In this document: positions 11,836 through 23,704 of the stretch, one piece after another | Position numbering within the stretch: position 1 is the stretch's first letter | Layout: each line of letters opens with the position of its first letter | Source of the DNA: Chrysomallon squamiferum | Taxonomy: Eukaryota > Mollusca > Gastropoda > Neomphalida > Peltospiridae | Assembly: GCA_012295275.1 (NCBI GenBank) | Contig: CM022673.1 | Coordinates: 28,563,636 to 28,627,635 of the forward strand | Direction: 5' to 3' | Length of the DNA stretch: 64,000 nt | Translations under genes and position numbers: made by a program | Notes under the pieces: model-generated | Seen by the model: the letters and a program-made list of their open reading frames with translations, nothing else | Database searches by the model: none | What the model was told of the DNA's origin: nothing

Positions 11836-12133
11836 CTGTGTTTAATTAAATGATACAAATAAAAAAAATAAAAAAAAAAATTAAAATTTATCTTAGGAAA
11901 TGATATCAAAAAGTTTTAATGATATGTGGTTAAGCATATCGGTAATATTTCTTTTAAAAATTGGAATCTGATTTAATAGGTTTTTTTTTTTTTTGCTATG
12001 AAGCTATCAGCTGATTATTGAAAAAAAAAATCATAAAAATCAAAATTTACCAAATATAGACATCTACAGCAAGGTATAATTGCAAGCACTGTTAATTAAA
12101 ATAACTGTAATTTAAAACTGATTGCTAATTTAC

Positions 12134-12181
12134 CTTGTTCTTCTGGACACAATTCACCGTGTGTAGTTGTTTGTATACCAC
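12134..12181 (-). CDS. Gene 1 coding exon 8: 48-nt linker
   Basis: This 16-codon symmetrical phase-1 exon lies between acceptor tttttcag and donor G|gtaaat. It encodes a short Thr-rich linker with one cysteine (GIQTTTHGELCPEEQ) between the follistatin and TSP1-like modules. The lone Cys could pair with an unpaired Cys of the following exon. Confidence 0.68.
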
Positions 12182-12567
12182 CTGAAAAATTAAATATGCA
12201 GATGTAGCTTTTAATAAGACTAACTAGCAATAGCCTTGAATCATTAATGTCATCGTGATCAATATCATATTCATTAGCATCATTACTATTATTCATAGGA
12301 AATAAACAAAATCTACCACTGAATCGAGAGTGTTATTTACTAAAGTAAAAACACTTTCAGAAAAAAAATGTATCCAGAAAATATTTATGTTTTATTATGA
12401 AATAATGTTTCAGTGTCGATATTATTACTATTCCTTGCTGTTTCTGTTACTTATCTAGGGATAATTAGTGGAACAGTTACATCAAATGTTACGTTTAGAG
12501 CAAACTGTGCCACCAATAACGACGACAACAACAGAAACAACAACATGTGAACGCTGTGTTATGAAAC

Positions 12568-12792
12568 TAGAATTCTCACATTGACTTAGATCAGCCTGGC
12601 TTATCTCCTGCTGAGTACCACACGACATGTGACGTAGTTCACAGAGGTTGCGGTAGAGAATTTTGTTGGAACCACACACAGGGTGGTGTGGTTCGTCAGA
12701 GCAGTTGTAGATACACGAACAGCTGATGTTGGCTCCGTCAGTAACGCAGACTGCGCCGTACAAGCATGTGACGTCATCGCAGGGATTTCCGG
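12568..12792 (-). CDS. Gene 1 coding exon 7: follistatin-type (FOLN + Kazal) domain
   Basis: The start GNPCDDVTCLYGAVC is the FOLN/EGF-like half, and NCSDEPHHPVCGSN through NLCELRHMSC to the last Cys is a Kazal core with the usual PVCGSN and LC-x6-SC spacing. Such FOLN-Kazal pairs occur in follistatin, SPARC and agrin, where they bind growth factors or proteases. The acceptor is tttcag after an (ATT)n run. The donor used here (A|gtttca at 12567) is weak. It is chosen because it keeps phase 1, gives 225 nt and ends just after the last Kazal cysteine. A donor further on in the same frame (G|gtggca near 12,517) is the alternative. Confidence 0.82.
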
Positions 12793-12994
12793 CTGAAATA
12801 ATAATAATAATAATAATAATCATGATGATGATATTATTTAGTAGCATCTTTATCCCCATCAGGTTATGAGCAATGAAATGTTTATGAAATCTGTTCTGTT
12901 TTAAATCAAATTAATTTACCAATAGTACCAGACAAATAAATATAACCGTGCAACTTTTATTTAATGTTTGCTGTTTTCAGGATATGTATATATA

Positions 12995-13097
<103 letters not shown>

Positions 13098-13209
13098 ATA
13101 CATATTGTATCCATATTATATCCATATATATATATACTTAGTTAGTTAGTTAGTTAATTAGTTAGTTGTTTTTATCAGAAGAGGTTCACAACAATAGAAC
13201 GGACATTAC

Positions 13210-13374
13210 CTCCTGTACCTGGGTCTGAGAATACATCAGACTCTGGGTCGTGTTCGACAACAGATCCTGGAGGTTTTGTGGCCTCTGGTTTTTGTTTTGG
13301 GGGTGACTGCGTTAGAGGAGGAGATTTTGTAACAGCGAAATTATCCTGCTGTGCATCTTCATCTTCGCCTCCTT
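13210..13374 (-). CDS. Gene 1 coding exon 6: Pro/Thr/acidic stalk
   Basis: This 55-codon symmetrical phase-1 exon has acceptor cattcag and donor GGAG|gtaatg. It starts acidic (EGGEDEDAQQD), continues with a Pro/Lys/Thr-rich mucin-like stretch (KSPPLTQSPPKQKPEATKPP), and ends acidic just before the follistatin domain. The intron before its acceptor is made of GTT, CTT and ATT trinucleotide runs on the sense strand. Function is inferred only as a flexible spacer. Confidence 0.75.
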
Positions 13375-14126
13375 CTGAATGACAAAAAATAATAATAATA
13401 ACAAAAAGAAGAAGAAGAACAACAACAACAACAACAACATAAAACGAAAGAAAAGAAAGAAAGGAAAGGAAAACGAACAAGTATTGTATTGTTATTCTTG
13501 AAAGAGCTAAATGCTGATTGTTACAGTGAACAACCCGATACCATGTGTTGTACACAGAAAATAATTTTAGCCCATGAAATTTTATGCTTTGAAATGAACT
13601 ACATAATTCACAGTTTGTCTTATCGTTCGGCTGATAATAAAAGAAAATATAATAGACAGTCAAATATGTAGTATGTACGTAAGTCTGTCTGAGTATCTGT
13701 ATATGCGTTTTGAAACAAGTGTCATTATAAAGACAAGAATAAAGAGAAAATGTTATAAAGACATCAGAGAAAAAACAACTTAAAATAATAGCACAAAAAA
13801 CTAGCTAAAGCTGTAATACATTATTAATCAATGCAAGACCTAATATTAGATCTTGTTTGACAGAGACATATTGAAATGGATCTTCGATAGTGTCAAAGCT
13901 GCACATATTGAACGAAAGAGAATGTCTCTTGAAACATACAGACACCCACTCACAGATATAAACACATATCACTTTTAAAGACCACGCAAAAATATAATAA
14001 GAAGAAAACGATGTGACGTTTTGCACTGTTAATAAAAATTCATGATCCCTTTTCTGTGACGTGACAACTGATTAGGTTTGACATCATGAAGTCATGACCA
14101 TCACTGACAAAAATAGATAAACAAAA

Positions 14127-14128
<2 letters not shown>

Positions 14129-14178
<50 letters not shown>

Positions 14179-14180
14179 AC
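14129..14180 (+). repeat. (AC)n microsatellite
   Basis: About 25 AC units, intronic. Confidence 0.97.
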
Positions 14181-15028
14181 ACCTATACCTACGTGCTACA
14201 TGTAATTGCTGCATAAGGCTGCAGACATGATGTCAGAATATCGATAAACACCTGCACGGGATTACAGTCTTTGAATGTGTTAGGTTTTAAAGGATGTAAA
14301 CAGCCAGTCGCGAATGGTTCATGAAATATTGAAGCTCGTGGACTGGCATTTGGGTTTAGAAATCGTGTAGAGACCAAAAACTGTTAGCTGTTAAATTAAT
14401 TAGACATGTCTAAAGTCACATGTGAATTGAATAGCTCGTCCCCACTACATTAGTTCGTGTCTCTAAGTGCGTTGGTCACTTCAGGGAAATAACTGCATCA
14501 TGTTGTGGCTAATGGAAACTTGTATGTTGAATAAAATATATCAGATTTATCTTCCTCTGATGAGTGAATGAATAAATGAGCTCATGACTGAATCAATCAA
14601 ACAATCAATCAATAACGAATCAGTGAAAAAGGATGAACGGACATTTTTGTTTCATGACGTCAAAAGTCATTTTGATTATTGACTATTATTAGTTGTCAAT
14701 CAAAATTTTTTTTTTAGTGATTATAAAAGATACAAAATAAGCTCTCGCTACTGAGTGAACTAACTGGTCAGCAACAAGGGATGTTTTTTGTGAACCTTGC
14801 CATGAAATGCAAAATATTTGATTGGTATTTAATAAAACAGCCACCAGTCACGATAGCTAAATATGAAATACATAAAACAAAATACATTTATATTGAAGTA
14901 AAGATGCGATCAAGAACAAGGATATGCTTTCTTCAAGCCAGCAAGAAATGTACAATAATAAACAATGGGAACATTATAACCCGAGTTGTGAATGTTTAAC
15001 AAGTTTTATTTGATGATAACACCTTTAC

Positions 15029-15133
15029 CTTTAATGTTAAAATCTAAGATGGAGTTGTCTGCCGCTCCTTCTTCCTCGATGTCCTCAGGAAACGAGTCAG
15101 TGTCATCAATTATTGTATTGTTCTCGGAAACAG
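15029..15133 (-). CDS. Gene 1 coding exon 5: acidic stalk exon
   Basis: This 35-codon symmetrical phase-1 exon lies between acceptor attttgcag and donor G|gtaaag. The peptide is strongly acidic (DDTDSFPEDIEEEGAADN) with one N-glycosylation sequon (ENNT). It is part of the extended stalk between the signal peptide and the follistatin domain. Confidence 0.72.
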
Positions 15134-15587
15134 CTGCAAAATAAAGACTTTTTAAATGAAACGTCTTGTAAACTTTGCAAAAGAAAATTTTGTGGAAAAC
15201 AAAATGATTTTTACGGTCGTTATAATCGTTAAAATTAAAACGATCATTGTCATCGTAATCATCATCATTATCGTCATCATTACTCTCATCATCATTTATT
15301 ATCATCACTGTTATCATAATATTTCGCTTTTATTTATTATATGTCATAATCTATGATTTAAAAAGATGCTCAGATGAACGAATGTAAATGAAATGTATGC
15401 TTTTTAATTTTTAACAGAGTTTGGGTAGAATTTAAAAATAAGACTAAACTTTAAATCTTAAATTTGATTGCACTGTTTGAAGGCAGTATTAAAATTCACA
15501 TTTTTCGCTAGTAATAACAAAAATAATGATAATTATAAACACCGTAACAAGGTAAGTAATAAAATAACGATTATTTATGACATTCAC

Positions 15588-15659
15588 CTTGTGGCAAAGT
15601 CTCTGTACGTGGCGTGGTTTGTTCTTTGTTACGTTCTTTCTCTTGCACTGATGTCGTTC
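15588..15659 (-). CDS. Gene 1 coding exon 4: 72-nt stalk exon
   Basis: This 24-codon symmetrical phase-1 exon lies between acceptor atttccag and donor G|gtgaat. It encodes a charged, Thr-rich, disordered segment (VQEKERNKEQTTPRTE). It joins downstream as a GCT (Ala) codon. Nothing in it resembles a folded domain. Confidence 0.7.
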
Positions 15660-16439
15660 CTGGAAATATCATTGGTTTAGATAATCAGATCACTTTAACA
15701 ACAATTCTTTACAACTTATTTGCATAGAATTTATCAAATAAAAGAAGCCGAAATGAAATTTAAATCATCTTCAGAATGCTGTTTCATTTGTCTGTCATAC
15801 TGTATGCAGTCATCCATTTGTAGTATTTAGAAGTTCTGATAAGGTGCCCATAAAGAAGTTACTTTTTTTTTGACACACCAGAATGAGCTGATTCGATGAA
15901 TACTGTCATGAACAAAATATAAAGTAGCCTTGGATTAAGTTATATATTTCCATTTCCCATTTCAGTATTTATACTTCTGCATTTGTGTAATGCATGCATA
16001 CAAATGACTGCAATGTGTGCAATTTATTTGATTTCTGATTTGAAGACGCACTTTGTCTCGGTTCTGTATTGTGTTCGCTTAACTGCCGTCTAGTTCGGTT
16101 TATCCGAGTCATAGAAAATATATTTAACTGTAAAGTTTTTAAACAGAATGCATGGTTCAGAAACAAATCTAATTCAATAACAGTGCAAGTGATAACTTAC
16201 TCGGCGTCAAAAAACAACAACAAAGCAAAACAGGAATCATCATAAAACTGGATTAACTCGTCTACGTATGGTTTTGTTTTGTTGATTATTGCTGCTATTA
16301 ATCGAATTGCATGAATTCTGTTTTTTTTTAGTTCAAAAATACAAGCTCTGTCGTACATAACAAGGTCGACGAATAAAAACAATAATTGAAGGTTGTCTTA
16401 CTAACAAGCACGAGTTGAAAACGAAACAAAAAAAAGCGC

Positions 16440-16665
16440 AGGTGTTAAGTTGACTCCGCAAGGCTTTGAGTTCGGGTCTCAATTAAATGAATGCTCTTCC
16501 GATAAGTGCACTAAAATAGGATTTTGATTTTCCGCCGCGAAGGGACAATTTAGTAAAGTGGGAAACGTGATGGTATTAATTCTCCTCGGAGTAGCTTCCA
16601 AGCATCCGGCTTTCATTTTCTTTGCCACGTTCATGCAATTAGTTAGGGCAACAATTTTCTTCAAT
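16440..16665. other. Non-repetitive, less AT-rich island in gene 1 intron
   Basis: The stretch is intronic, without simple repeats, and carries a 61-codon minus-strand frame (from MKKIVALTNCMNVAKKM). It has no convincing acceptor or donor in phase 1. Coding status is doubtful; a regulatory element is an alternative. Confidence 0.25.
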
Positions 16666-16959
16666 TTTTTATTTATTTTATTTCAATTTTTTGTTCTTCT
16701 AAAGTTGGTCATATCGTTTCTCTAGCACTTGTTGTGTTATACATCTTACTAACTAGAATTATATTGATAGACAAAAAAATAAAAAACAAAACAAAAACCC
16801 GATACAAACCAAAAAATAAATAAAAAATAAAACGATTATCCCTCGAAATTATTTAAAATATCAGTTCTTGAGCTTTCTTTAACAACAACCAAAATAAATA
16901 AATAAGTAAATTGAAATAATAATAATAAATTAAGTAACTGTTTTCACTTTTGTTTTTAC

Positions 16960-16962
<3 letters not shown>

Positions 16963-17009
<47 letters not shown>

Positions 17010-17055
17010 GTAGTAGTAGTAGTATTAGTATTAGTATTAGTATTATTATTATTAA
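16963..17055 (+). repeat. (ATT)n-(AGT)n-(ATTAGT)n
   Basis: Composite trinucleotide array that passes into a 6-base unit. Confidence 0.94.
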
Positions 17056-17399
17056 GAACAATATTATTCTTTTTGTTATAATTGTAATATTTCACGTATG
17101 TTTATTTTAATTCAATTTTTTTTTTAATGTAGTTTCTTATAATACTTTAAAAAATAATAAATGCCAATCTATACTTTATTTTTGAAAACTGTTTTTACTA
17201 AGCATATTTTTCTGAATATGAAACTGTTTAGAAATGATACTTCACCATCTGTTAAACCAACATTTTTATTTTCGCAATCTTTCACCAGATCACGTAAACA
17301 CAATTAGACCTAATTTCCTTGACCATTACTTCATTTTACACAACTAAACGAAACATAAACTCTTGACACCGAGACCTCTTCATTCAATAACGATTTCAG

Positions 17400-17700
17400 A
17401 ACGTGAATATTAACGACGTTTACAAGGAATCTTGAGAGGTATTTGACTAAGACCATCATCTCCGTGGATACGCTTTCTCAAAACGGAGGAAATGCTGCTT
17501 TCCAAATCGCTGCGTCTGATTAAAGACCCGCGTCGGATCGCGACCGGCAAGGAATATTTTTGTGGAACGGGAATCCTCTTAAAGCCGGATGCTTCGACGT
17601 TAGCCGGGCACATTCACTTCGTACATTTGCCAAACCGCCGCATCCTTTCTGCCTGTCGGGAAACGATTGGGTGGGAACAAGGATCGTGTCATCGATTTTT
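17400..17700. other. Non-repetitive, less AT-rich island in gene 1 intron
   Basis: This is a 300-base stretch in the intron between coding exons 3 and 4. It is free of simple repeats and has raised GC. It is open on the minus strand from 17613 to 17410 (MCPANVEASGFKRIPVPQK start, Lys/Arg-rich end) and also open on the plus strand. No splice signals consistent with the phase-1 scheme of gene 1 were found, so it is left as a possible conserved non-coding element or small independent exon. Confidence 0.3.
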
Positions 17701-17949
17701 TTTTTTTTTTTTTAAACTTTTCCTAAGCAATCGATTTAATGATGTTTTTGGTAACTCAGCACTTCCATTAACGCCGCGTGATTTTCTTCAGAGTCACTTC
17801 TCTGATGCTGTTTATCGTTGATGTCAACAGATCGGTGGCGTTCTTCTGTGCGTTTCTCTGCTGGTTTACACAAACACAGTCCACGTTTGCATGCACGCTA
17901 ACAGACACGTTTGTGCAAAACGTACTGATACAAAATACTCGGAAACATA

Positions 17950-18190
17950 TTTACATGCACAAACACACACATACGTACATACATTCATATATGCATACAT
18001 GCATACATACATACATTCATACATACATACGTTCATACATATATATACATACATACGTACATACATATACAAACATATATATATATATACAGACATATAA
18101 AATTGTATACTCACACAGACAAACAAACAGACATGAATGTATGCATATATATATATATAGATAGATAGATAGATATAGATATACATACGT
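17950..18190 (+). repeat. (CATA)n/(ATAC)n imperfect array with (TA)n and (GATA)n
   Basis: 240 bases of CATA-type tetranucleotides with TTCA and CGTA variants, ending in TA and GATA units. All four reading frames reported across it are artefacts. Confidence 0.93.
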
Positions 18191-19109
18191 ATACATTCAT
18201 CCATACTTTAAATACACTTCTAATTTCTGTATACCTCAGAACATTGTTCTGCTTACCACTGCTGAGAATAATAATGAAGATAAAAAAAAAAAAACTGCCG
18301 CAGATGTTCACAGTCAGATAAGGCTACAAAATCTAGACAGCGGATACAATTAGCGCATCTGGCAGTGCTGTTACGGGAATACGTCAGCTAATATAGCACA
18401 TTAAATAGCAGTGATTGCCGTTATATAATGGTGAGCGGGCTTAGCAGCAGATTGGAAATCTCGTTAAATAAGAATGAAATAAATATAAATTGTCAGGCAT
18501 TCAAGGACTAACTGCGAAATGATTAAAAGCAAATAATGAACTGATTTTGGTTTGGTGAAGAGTCTGCTAGTGTCTGCTGTAATAGCTTCGTTTTCTTGTT
18601 GTTCGTTTTGGCTTGGTTTTTCTTTGTTAATTTTAAATTAGGTTCTTTTAGATTTTTATCTAACAGTAATCAATATGTGATATATACTGCTGTGACATAT
18701 ACGCATAAAAGCATCGATTTCATTTTTGTGAGAAAAAGTGTGTGACAAGCTGATAGTCAAACCAATATCTAAAGACACACATATATATATGATAACAAAT
18801 GGTTATGAATTATTACCAAATAATAACACAGAGTCTCAAAGGATTTCCTACACAGTTTGAGTTTTAAAATACCGCACCTACTTTTGCTTATAGACTTATA
18901 TTGTGAATACAGTTACGAAAATATGTATATAAAATTTTAAGGCTAATTATTTTTGTCCTAAAATGCATCAACTTCATGGGAGCCAGATACTCCATTCTGT
19001 GTACTTCTGCTGATTTGTGTCTTTATAACGTAAGTGTAGTTATAATAATGGTCATAGATCTAGATTTATATGAACCTATGCGTATTTATTTTAATCAAGC
19101 AACGTTTAC

Positions 19110-19154
19110 CTTCAGTTTTCTGAGGCGATGGCGTCTGTTTTACTGCAGCTTGAT
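19110..19154 (-). CDS. Gene 1 coding exon 3: 45-nt mini-exon
   Basis: This is a 15-codon symmetrical phase-1 exon between acceptor attttcag and donor G|gtaaac. It encodes a short polar Gln/Lys/Thr/Pro segment (around VKQTPSPQKTE) that continues the stalk. It was found through its splice signals, since it is far below usual ORF length. The junctions read GAT before it and GGA after it. With 3.3-3.5 kb introns either side it is a good candidate cassette exon. Confidence 0.65.
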
Positions 19155-19468
19155 CTGAAAATAGAAAATAAATAAACAATCAAATAAAGAAAGAAAGAAA
19201 TAAAGAAAGAAATGTGCAAATGATTGATCATACTTCCACTATTTGCAATTATCAAGCAAAGAAACTACAACTAAAACGATTGTGATTATGACGAATCTTA
19301 CATGTGTTCCTTTCAGTTTGTCTGTTATTAATGTTTATTTATTAACAACGAATCTTTCCCAGTATAAACAACAAATGCTCGTGCTAGTCTGGAATTAAAA
19401 TTATTAAGCCAGACAAAAAGGATAGAGGAAGAGACAAACATAAAGACGTAGAGAAATACAGAAAGATT

Positions 19469-19640
19469 AAGGCAACATCTCAACTGTTGGATTATGTATA
19501 GTTATGAGAGAAAGATACAGAAAATGACAAATAGATTAAAGCAACATCTCAACTGTTGGATTATGTATAGTTATGACAGAAAGACACAGAAAAGGACAAA
19601 AAGAATAAGGCAACATCTCAAACGCTGGAATACACATAGC
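19469..19640 (+). repeat. About 69-bp tandem repeat, 2.5 copies
   Basis: The phrase GGCAACATCTCAACTGTTGG recurs (with changes) at about 19,471, 19,540 and 19,610. Between copies there is similar gttatga-gaaaga-acagaaaa text. Copies diverge moderately. The open frame through it repeats every 23 residues and is not thought to be a gene. Confidence 0.85.
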
Positions 19641-20101
19641 TACGATTTAAGTAAACCGAGCTTCATTCTTCTGATTTCTTGCCGTAATCCTGACAACAGC
19701 CGCCAGCCTGGTAGCACGTTCTTCTGTCACTAATTGGTTAGTTTCGGACATACACCGTCTAATAAATTTGAAACGCCTGATTTCTTCTGTATTACAAGAA
19801 ATCCAAGCAATTATACTGACACCCCGAGATGTGCTCAGTAATTGGTCAGAGGCCGCCACAAGGCTGGATATGGAAACCGCGGAAAGAGACTGACTTTGAG
19901 AAACACAGAGCGGCCAAAAGGGTTAACAACATGTTTCCAAAAATCATAAACTGTGTCTGTTTGTTATTCCCATCTTATGCCATCTTACACGCTTGGAAGA
20001 ACGTAATCAACTTATTTCATAATAACCCCGAGCCGCTCGTTGAATCAGAAATGTTCAGCATGTAGGCATAGAGTTAATGAAACGTCCACGAAGGTCATGG
20101 C

Positions 20102-20393
20102 CTGTCTATTCGTATACTGTCTATACGTATACTGTCTATACGTGTACTGTCTATACGTGTACTGTCTATACGTATACTGTCTATACGTGTACTGTCTATA
20201 CGTATACTGTCTATACGTATACTGTCTGTACGTATACTGTCTATACGTATACTGTCTATATGTATACTGTCTATACGTATACTGTCTATATGTATACTGT
20301 CTGTACGTATACTGTCTATACGTATACTGTCTATATGTATACTGTCTATATGTATACTGTCTATACGTATACTGTCTATACGTATACTGTCTA
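20102..20393 (+). repeat. 15-bp minisatellite, about 19.5 copies
   Basis: The unit is ATACTGTCTATACGT with copy-to-copy changes at two or three positions (TATACGT/TATATGT/TGTACGT and GTATA/GTGTA). Most copy junctions create TATACGTATA, a perfect 10-bp palindrome. The unit length is a multiple of three with no stop in two plus-strand frames, which makes a spurious repetitive open frame (YVYCL). Confidence 0.95.
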
Positions 20394-22136
20394 ACTTCCT
20401 TTGTATTTGTCTATTACGGATTCATTCTTACTGGCAATATTAGTTACGTCACATGCATTCGTCACAAAGTTGTTTTTGTTTAATTATGTCAGCATTGTTT
20501 ACCACCCGAACTTCATCCGCTTTATAAATATAATTATTTCAAGGCCAGTAATGGCAGTTCATTCTGAAGCCTATTAATTATCAAGAAGAGATTGTGAAAA
20601 TAAGCTTAGTTAATATTCTCTTTTGTTTATCATCCTTCGCGCATTGCTAAAACTGAAAACCATATCGATTGCGGTGTGAAAAATCTCCTTTTTCAAAGTT
20701 ATTGCGCCGGTTTGGTTTCACAGTCTTACCTAAAGAAAATAATGAGAACATTATTAAAGACTGTGGTATATGTTTTTTTTGGGTTTTTTTTTCTATCTGT
20801 TACTGAAAACAAAAAGGTCCTTCTTTTCATCGATAAATATATATATATATATCTCATTATACGTGGGATCAAATAACTGCTGACACTGAAATGTGTACAG
20901 GTGCCTAGAACAAACTCTCTTACATTCAATTTCGTCAATATTCATTTGTAACAAAATCTCTTTATCAATCTCCCTTTCAGATCTCTGTTTTTTTTTTGTT
21001 TTTTTGGGTCAGTGGTTAGTAAATGTTAGAGAAACACTAGAAAGTTTATTCCTGTTACAACAACATTTTCAAACAAACATGTCATATTGTCAATATTTCG
21101 ATAAAGACCCCAATCTCAAGTTGAGGAATGCTAAAAGTATTTCGCTTCTAATTGGAATAAGCTGGCTGCGTCAATTTCAGATGATGGGCACTTCGCAATA
21201 TCAGCACTTGACAGTAACAGAATCCAAACAAGACATTTAGCCAATATTAATCAAAGGGAACAGGATGTATAATCTCAAGAATGGTTTGAAAAACTTCCAT
21301 CTCTGACAGGTGCGGTTATTGCAGTCACGAACTGAATATTGCTTGTAACCAGCGCGTTCTGAGAACCTGCTGCCAGAGTTGAGAGTAGTCAAGATAAATT
21401 TAATAAACTTTTTGATAGGAATTTTATATATATATATATATATATAGATATATAAATCAAAAGTCCAGAAAATGCACAATAACTGCATGACATGAAATCG
21501 AATGACATGCAGAATGTACTACTTCGCCATTAATGTTTTATGTTTTGTTTTAACAAAAGTACTAAAAAACTGTATAACTCACCAAAAATATTGATTTCAG
21601 AAAACAGAGAAACCCATTTAAATGCATTTTCTTCTTTCTTTTTTTTTTTTTTCTTTTTTCTTTTTTTTTTTTTAACTGTATTTCGGTGATATGTTACTTT
21701 GCATCTATGAGGCATTACATTACACTGGGATCGTTAACCATTTCCCATATCTTTATTAGCCCAAAACCTGAGGCCAAATACTGGAAATTCTACTTCATCG
21801 TCATATAACGAACGATACCTATTTAGAACACACCAGACATTTTGCACCGTGCAAAATAACTCTTCTTTTCTAAAAGCGGTGATTTTCCATATCCCCTGGA
21901 GATATATTTACTAATGATTTTTAGTCTAGGACATTAAACGGAAAAAAAATAAAGAAAAAAGAAATCCCCAAAGTCCAATTCGGCCATCAAATGAAAAGGT
22001 AATGGTTATAAATGAAAAGAGTAGAGTAATAAATTATTTAAAAACATTGCCGTTTCGTCTGACGAAGCTCAAATGGTTGGTCACAGTCCGGTTACAACGA
22101 CAACGATGATAACTACAACAACAACTAGAACAACCT

Positions 22137-22314
22137 GATAGTAGTAGTAGTAGTAGTAGTAATAGTAGCAGTAGTATTATTAATAAAACGATGATAATAA
22201 TAATAATAATAATAATAATAATAGTATTAATAATAATAATAATAATATCAGTATTAATATCATTATTATTATCACCATTAATAATTTTATCATCATTATC
22301 ATCACAGTCGTTGA

Positions 22315-22345
<31 letters not shown>

Positions 22346-22440
22346 GTCGTTGTTGTTGTTAATGTTGATGTTGGATGGTGTTGATGTTGTTGTAGTTGTT
22401 GTTGTTATCATCATCGTGATCGTTACCAAATTTATCATAA
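22137..22440 (+). repeat. Mixed trinucleotide tract downstream of gene 1 coding exon 2
   Basis: AGT, AAT, ATT, GTT and ATC runs start about 30 bases beyond the donor of the acidic exon and fill 300 bases of the intron. Confidence 0.92.
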
Positions 22441-22470
22441 TGATAATCACTAGCATTACGCTGTTCGTAC

Positions 22471-22725
22471 CTATCGAAGTGAAAGTGGTGACGTTCAAGG
22501 TGCTGCTGGCACCTTCGCCGTCTGATCCTGACCCTGAGCCTGCGCCTGACACTTCGTCATCGTCGTCGTCGTCACTGACTTGATCAGTTGCTTCTTGTCC
22601 GCCTTCCACCTGGATGTTGGTGTCAGGTCGCGCTGTCGTTGATGATTTCAACGTGACGACGTCATCGTAATAGAAAGTATTGTCCAGGTCAATGTAGTCA
22701 TTGAACGGTTCGTGACTTACTTTAC
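22471..22725 (-). CDS. Gene 1 coding exon 2: acidic stalk
   Basis: This 255-nt exon, phase 1 at both ends, runs from acceptor ttttgcag to donor G|gtacga. It encodes residues ~31-115: a Tyr/Asp-rich start (FNDYIDLDNTFYYDD), then a run of Asp (residues near SDDDDDDE) and a Ser-Gly stretch (GAGSGSGSDGEG). An N-glycosylation sequon occurs in LNVTT. Gly after Ser in an acidic context (SGSG) is a typical glycosaminoglycan attachment context, so a proteoglycan-like stalk is possible, by inference. The exon is GC-rich against AAT and AAC microsatellite introns on both sides. No known fold is visible. Confidence 0.8.
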
Positions 22726-22736
22726 CTGCAAAATAA

Positions 22737-22737
22737 C

Positions 22738-22769
<32 letters not shown>

Positions 22770-22890
22770 CAAAACTAATAATAATAATAATATTAATAAC
22801 AACAACAACAACTACAACAACAATAATAATAATAATAATAATAATAATGATAATAAACAATAATAATAACAACATCAACAGCAACACATA
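22737..22890 (+). repeat. (AAT)n/(AAC)n tract at the 3' splice site of gene 1 coding exon 2
   Basis: The array begins about 12 bases from the exon's acceptor. On the sense strand it is a long ATT/GTT tract running into ttttgcag. Confidence 0.93.
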
Positions 22891-22905
22891 ATAAACAAAT
22901 AAATT

Positions 22906-23060
22906 TATATATGTATGTATGTATATCTGGATGGATGGATGAAGGGATGTATATATGTATGTATATATGTATGTGTGTGTATGTATGTATGTATGTATGT
23001 ATGTATGTATGTATGTGTGTGTGTGTATGTATGTATGTTTGTATGCATGTATGTATGTTT
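22906..23060 (+). repeat. (ATGT)n imperfect array
   Basis: ATGT tetranucleotides with GTGT, GGAT and TTTG variants. Confidence 0.93.
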
Positions 23061-23469
23061 GTTTTGTTTATTTTTTCTTGTTTTCTTTTTCTTTTTTTTC
23101 TTTTTTCTTCTTAAATCTGGTTGTAGATCTAGTACTGTTGGATCTTTTTTGTCGTTTTATTCTTTCACACAAAACAGTCATATCGTCCTAGTAACCAAAC
23201 AAACATGTCGAGTTTAAAGGCGCCTGTGACTATTTCCAGATAACACTGGTCAATTTTCTGTTTTTCCTGTGTGTCATCAGTAATCTCAGATTTTTCTACG
23301 TGATTTACGTCATAACGGAATGAAACGATATTAGCGGTAGGAAATCAGATGAGTAAATATAGCATGCTTTGTGTTTGCTTGTCTGAATTCGCAAACAAGT
23401 AGACAATAATAGTCATATGGTTTAATTATAAATGAGCATCTCAGTCTGCACCTTTGTTTTTATTTCCTG

Positions 23470-23639
23470 GCATCATTTATTTATTTATTTGTTTATATAT
23501 TTGTTTGTTTGTTTATGTGTTTATTTATGTATTATTATCATTAATATTATTGTTGTTGTTGTTGTTGTTTTTGTTGTTTTTTGTTATTGTTGTTGTTATT
23601 AATAATATTGTTATTGTGGTGGTGGATGTTATCGTTATG

Positions 23640-23704
<65 letters not shown>

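Noticed and set aside
13136-13168. (TTAG)n run as a telomeric repeat
   Set aside because: A short tetranucleotide microsatellite, not TTAGG or TTAGGG, inside an intron.
20102-20393. CRISPR-like regular repeat
   Set aside because: The units are contiguous 15-mers with no spacers, in a eukaryotic intron; it is a minisatellite.
20040-20483. 147-codon plus-strand frame with YVYCL repeats
   Set aside because: It is produced by the 15-bp minisatellite, whose unit is a multiple of three without a stop; no splice or family support.
22034-22470. Continuation of the acidic exon frame into poly-Ile/Asn/Leu
   Set aside because: It lies beyond the gtacga donor that restores phase 1 to the next exon, and is microsatellite translation.
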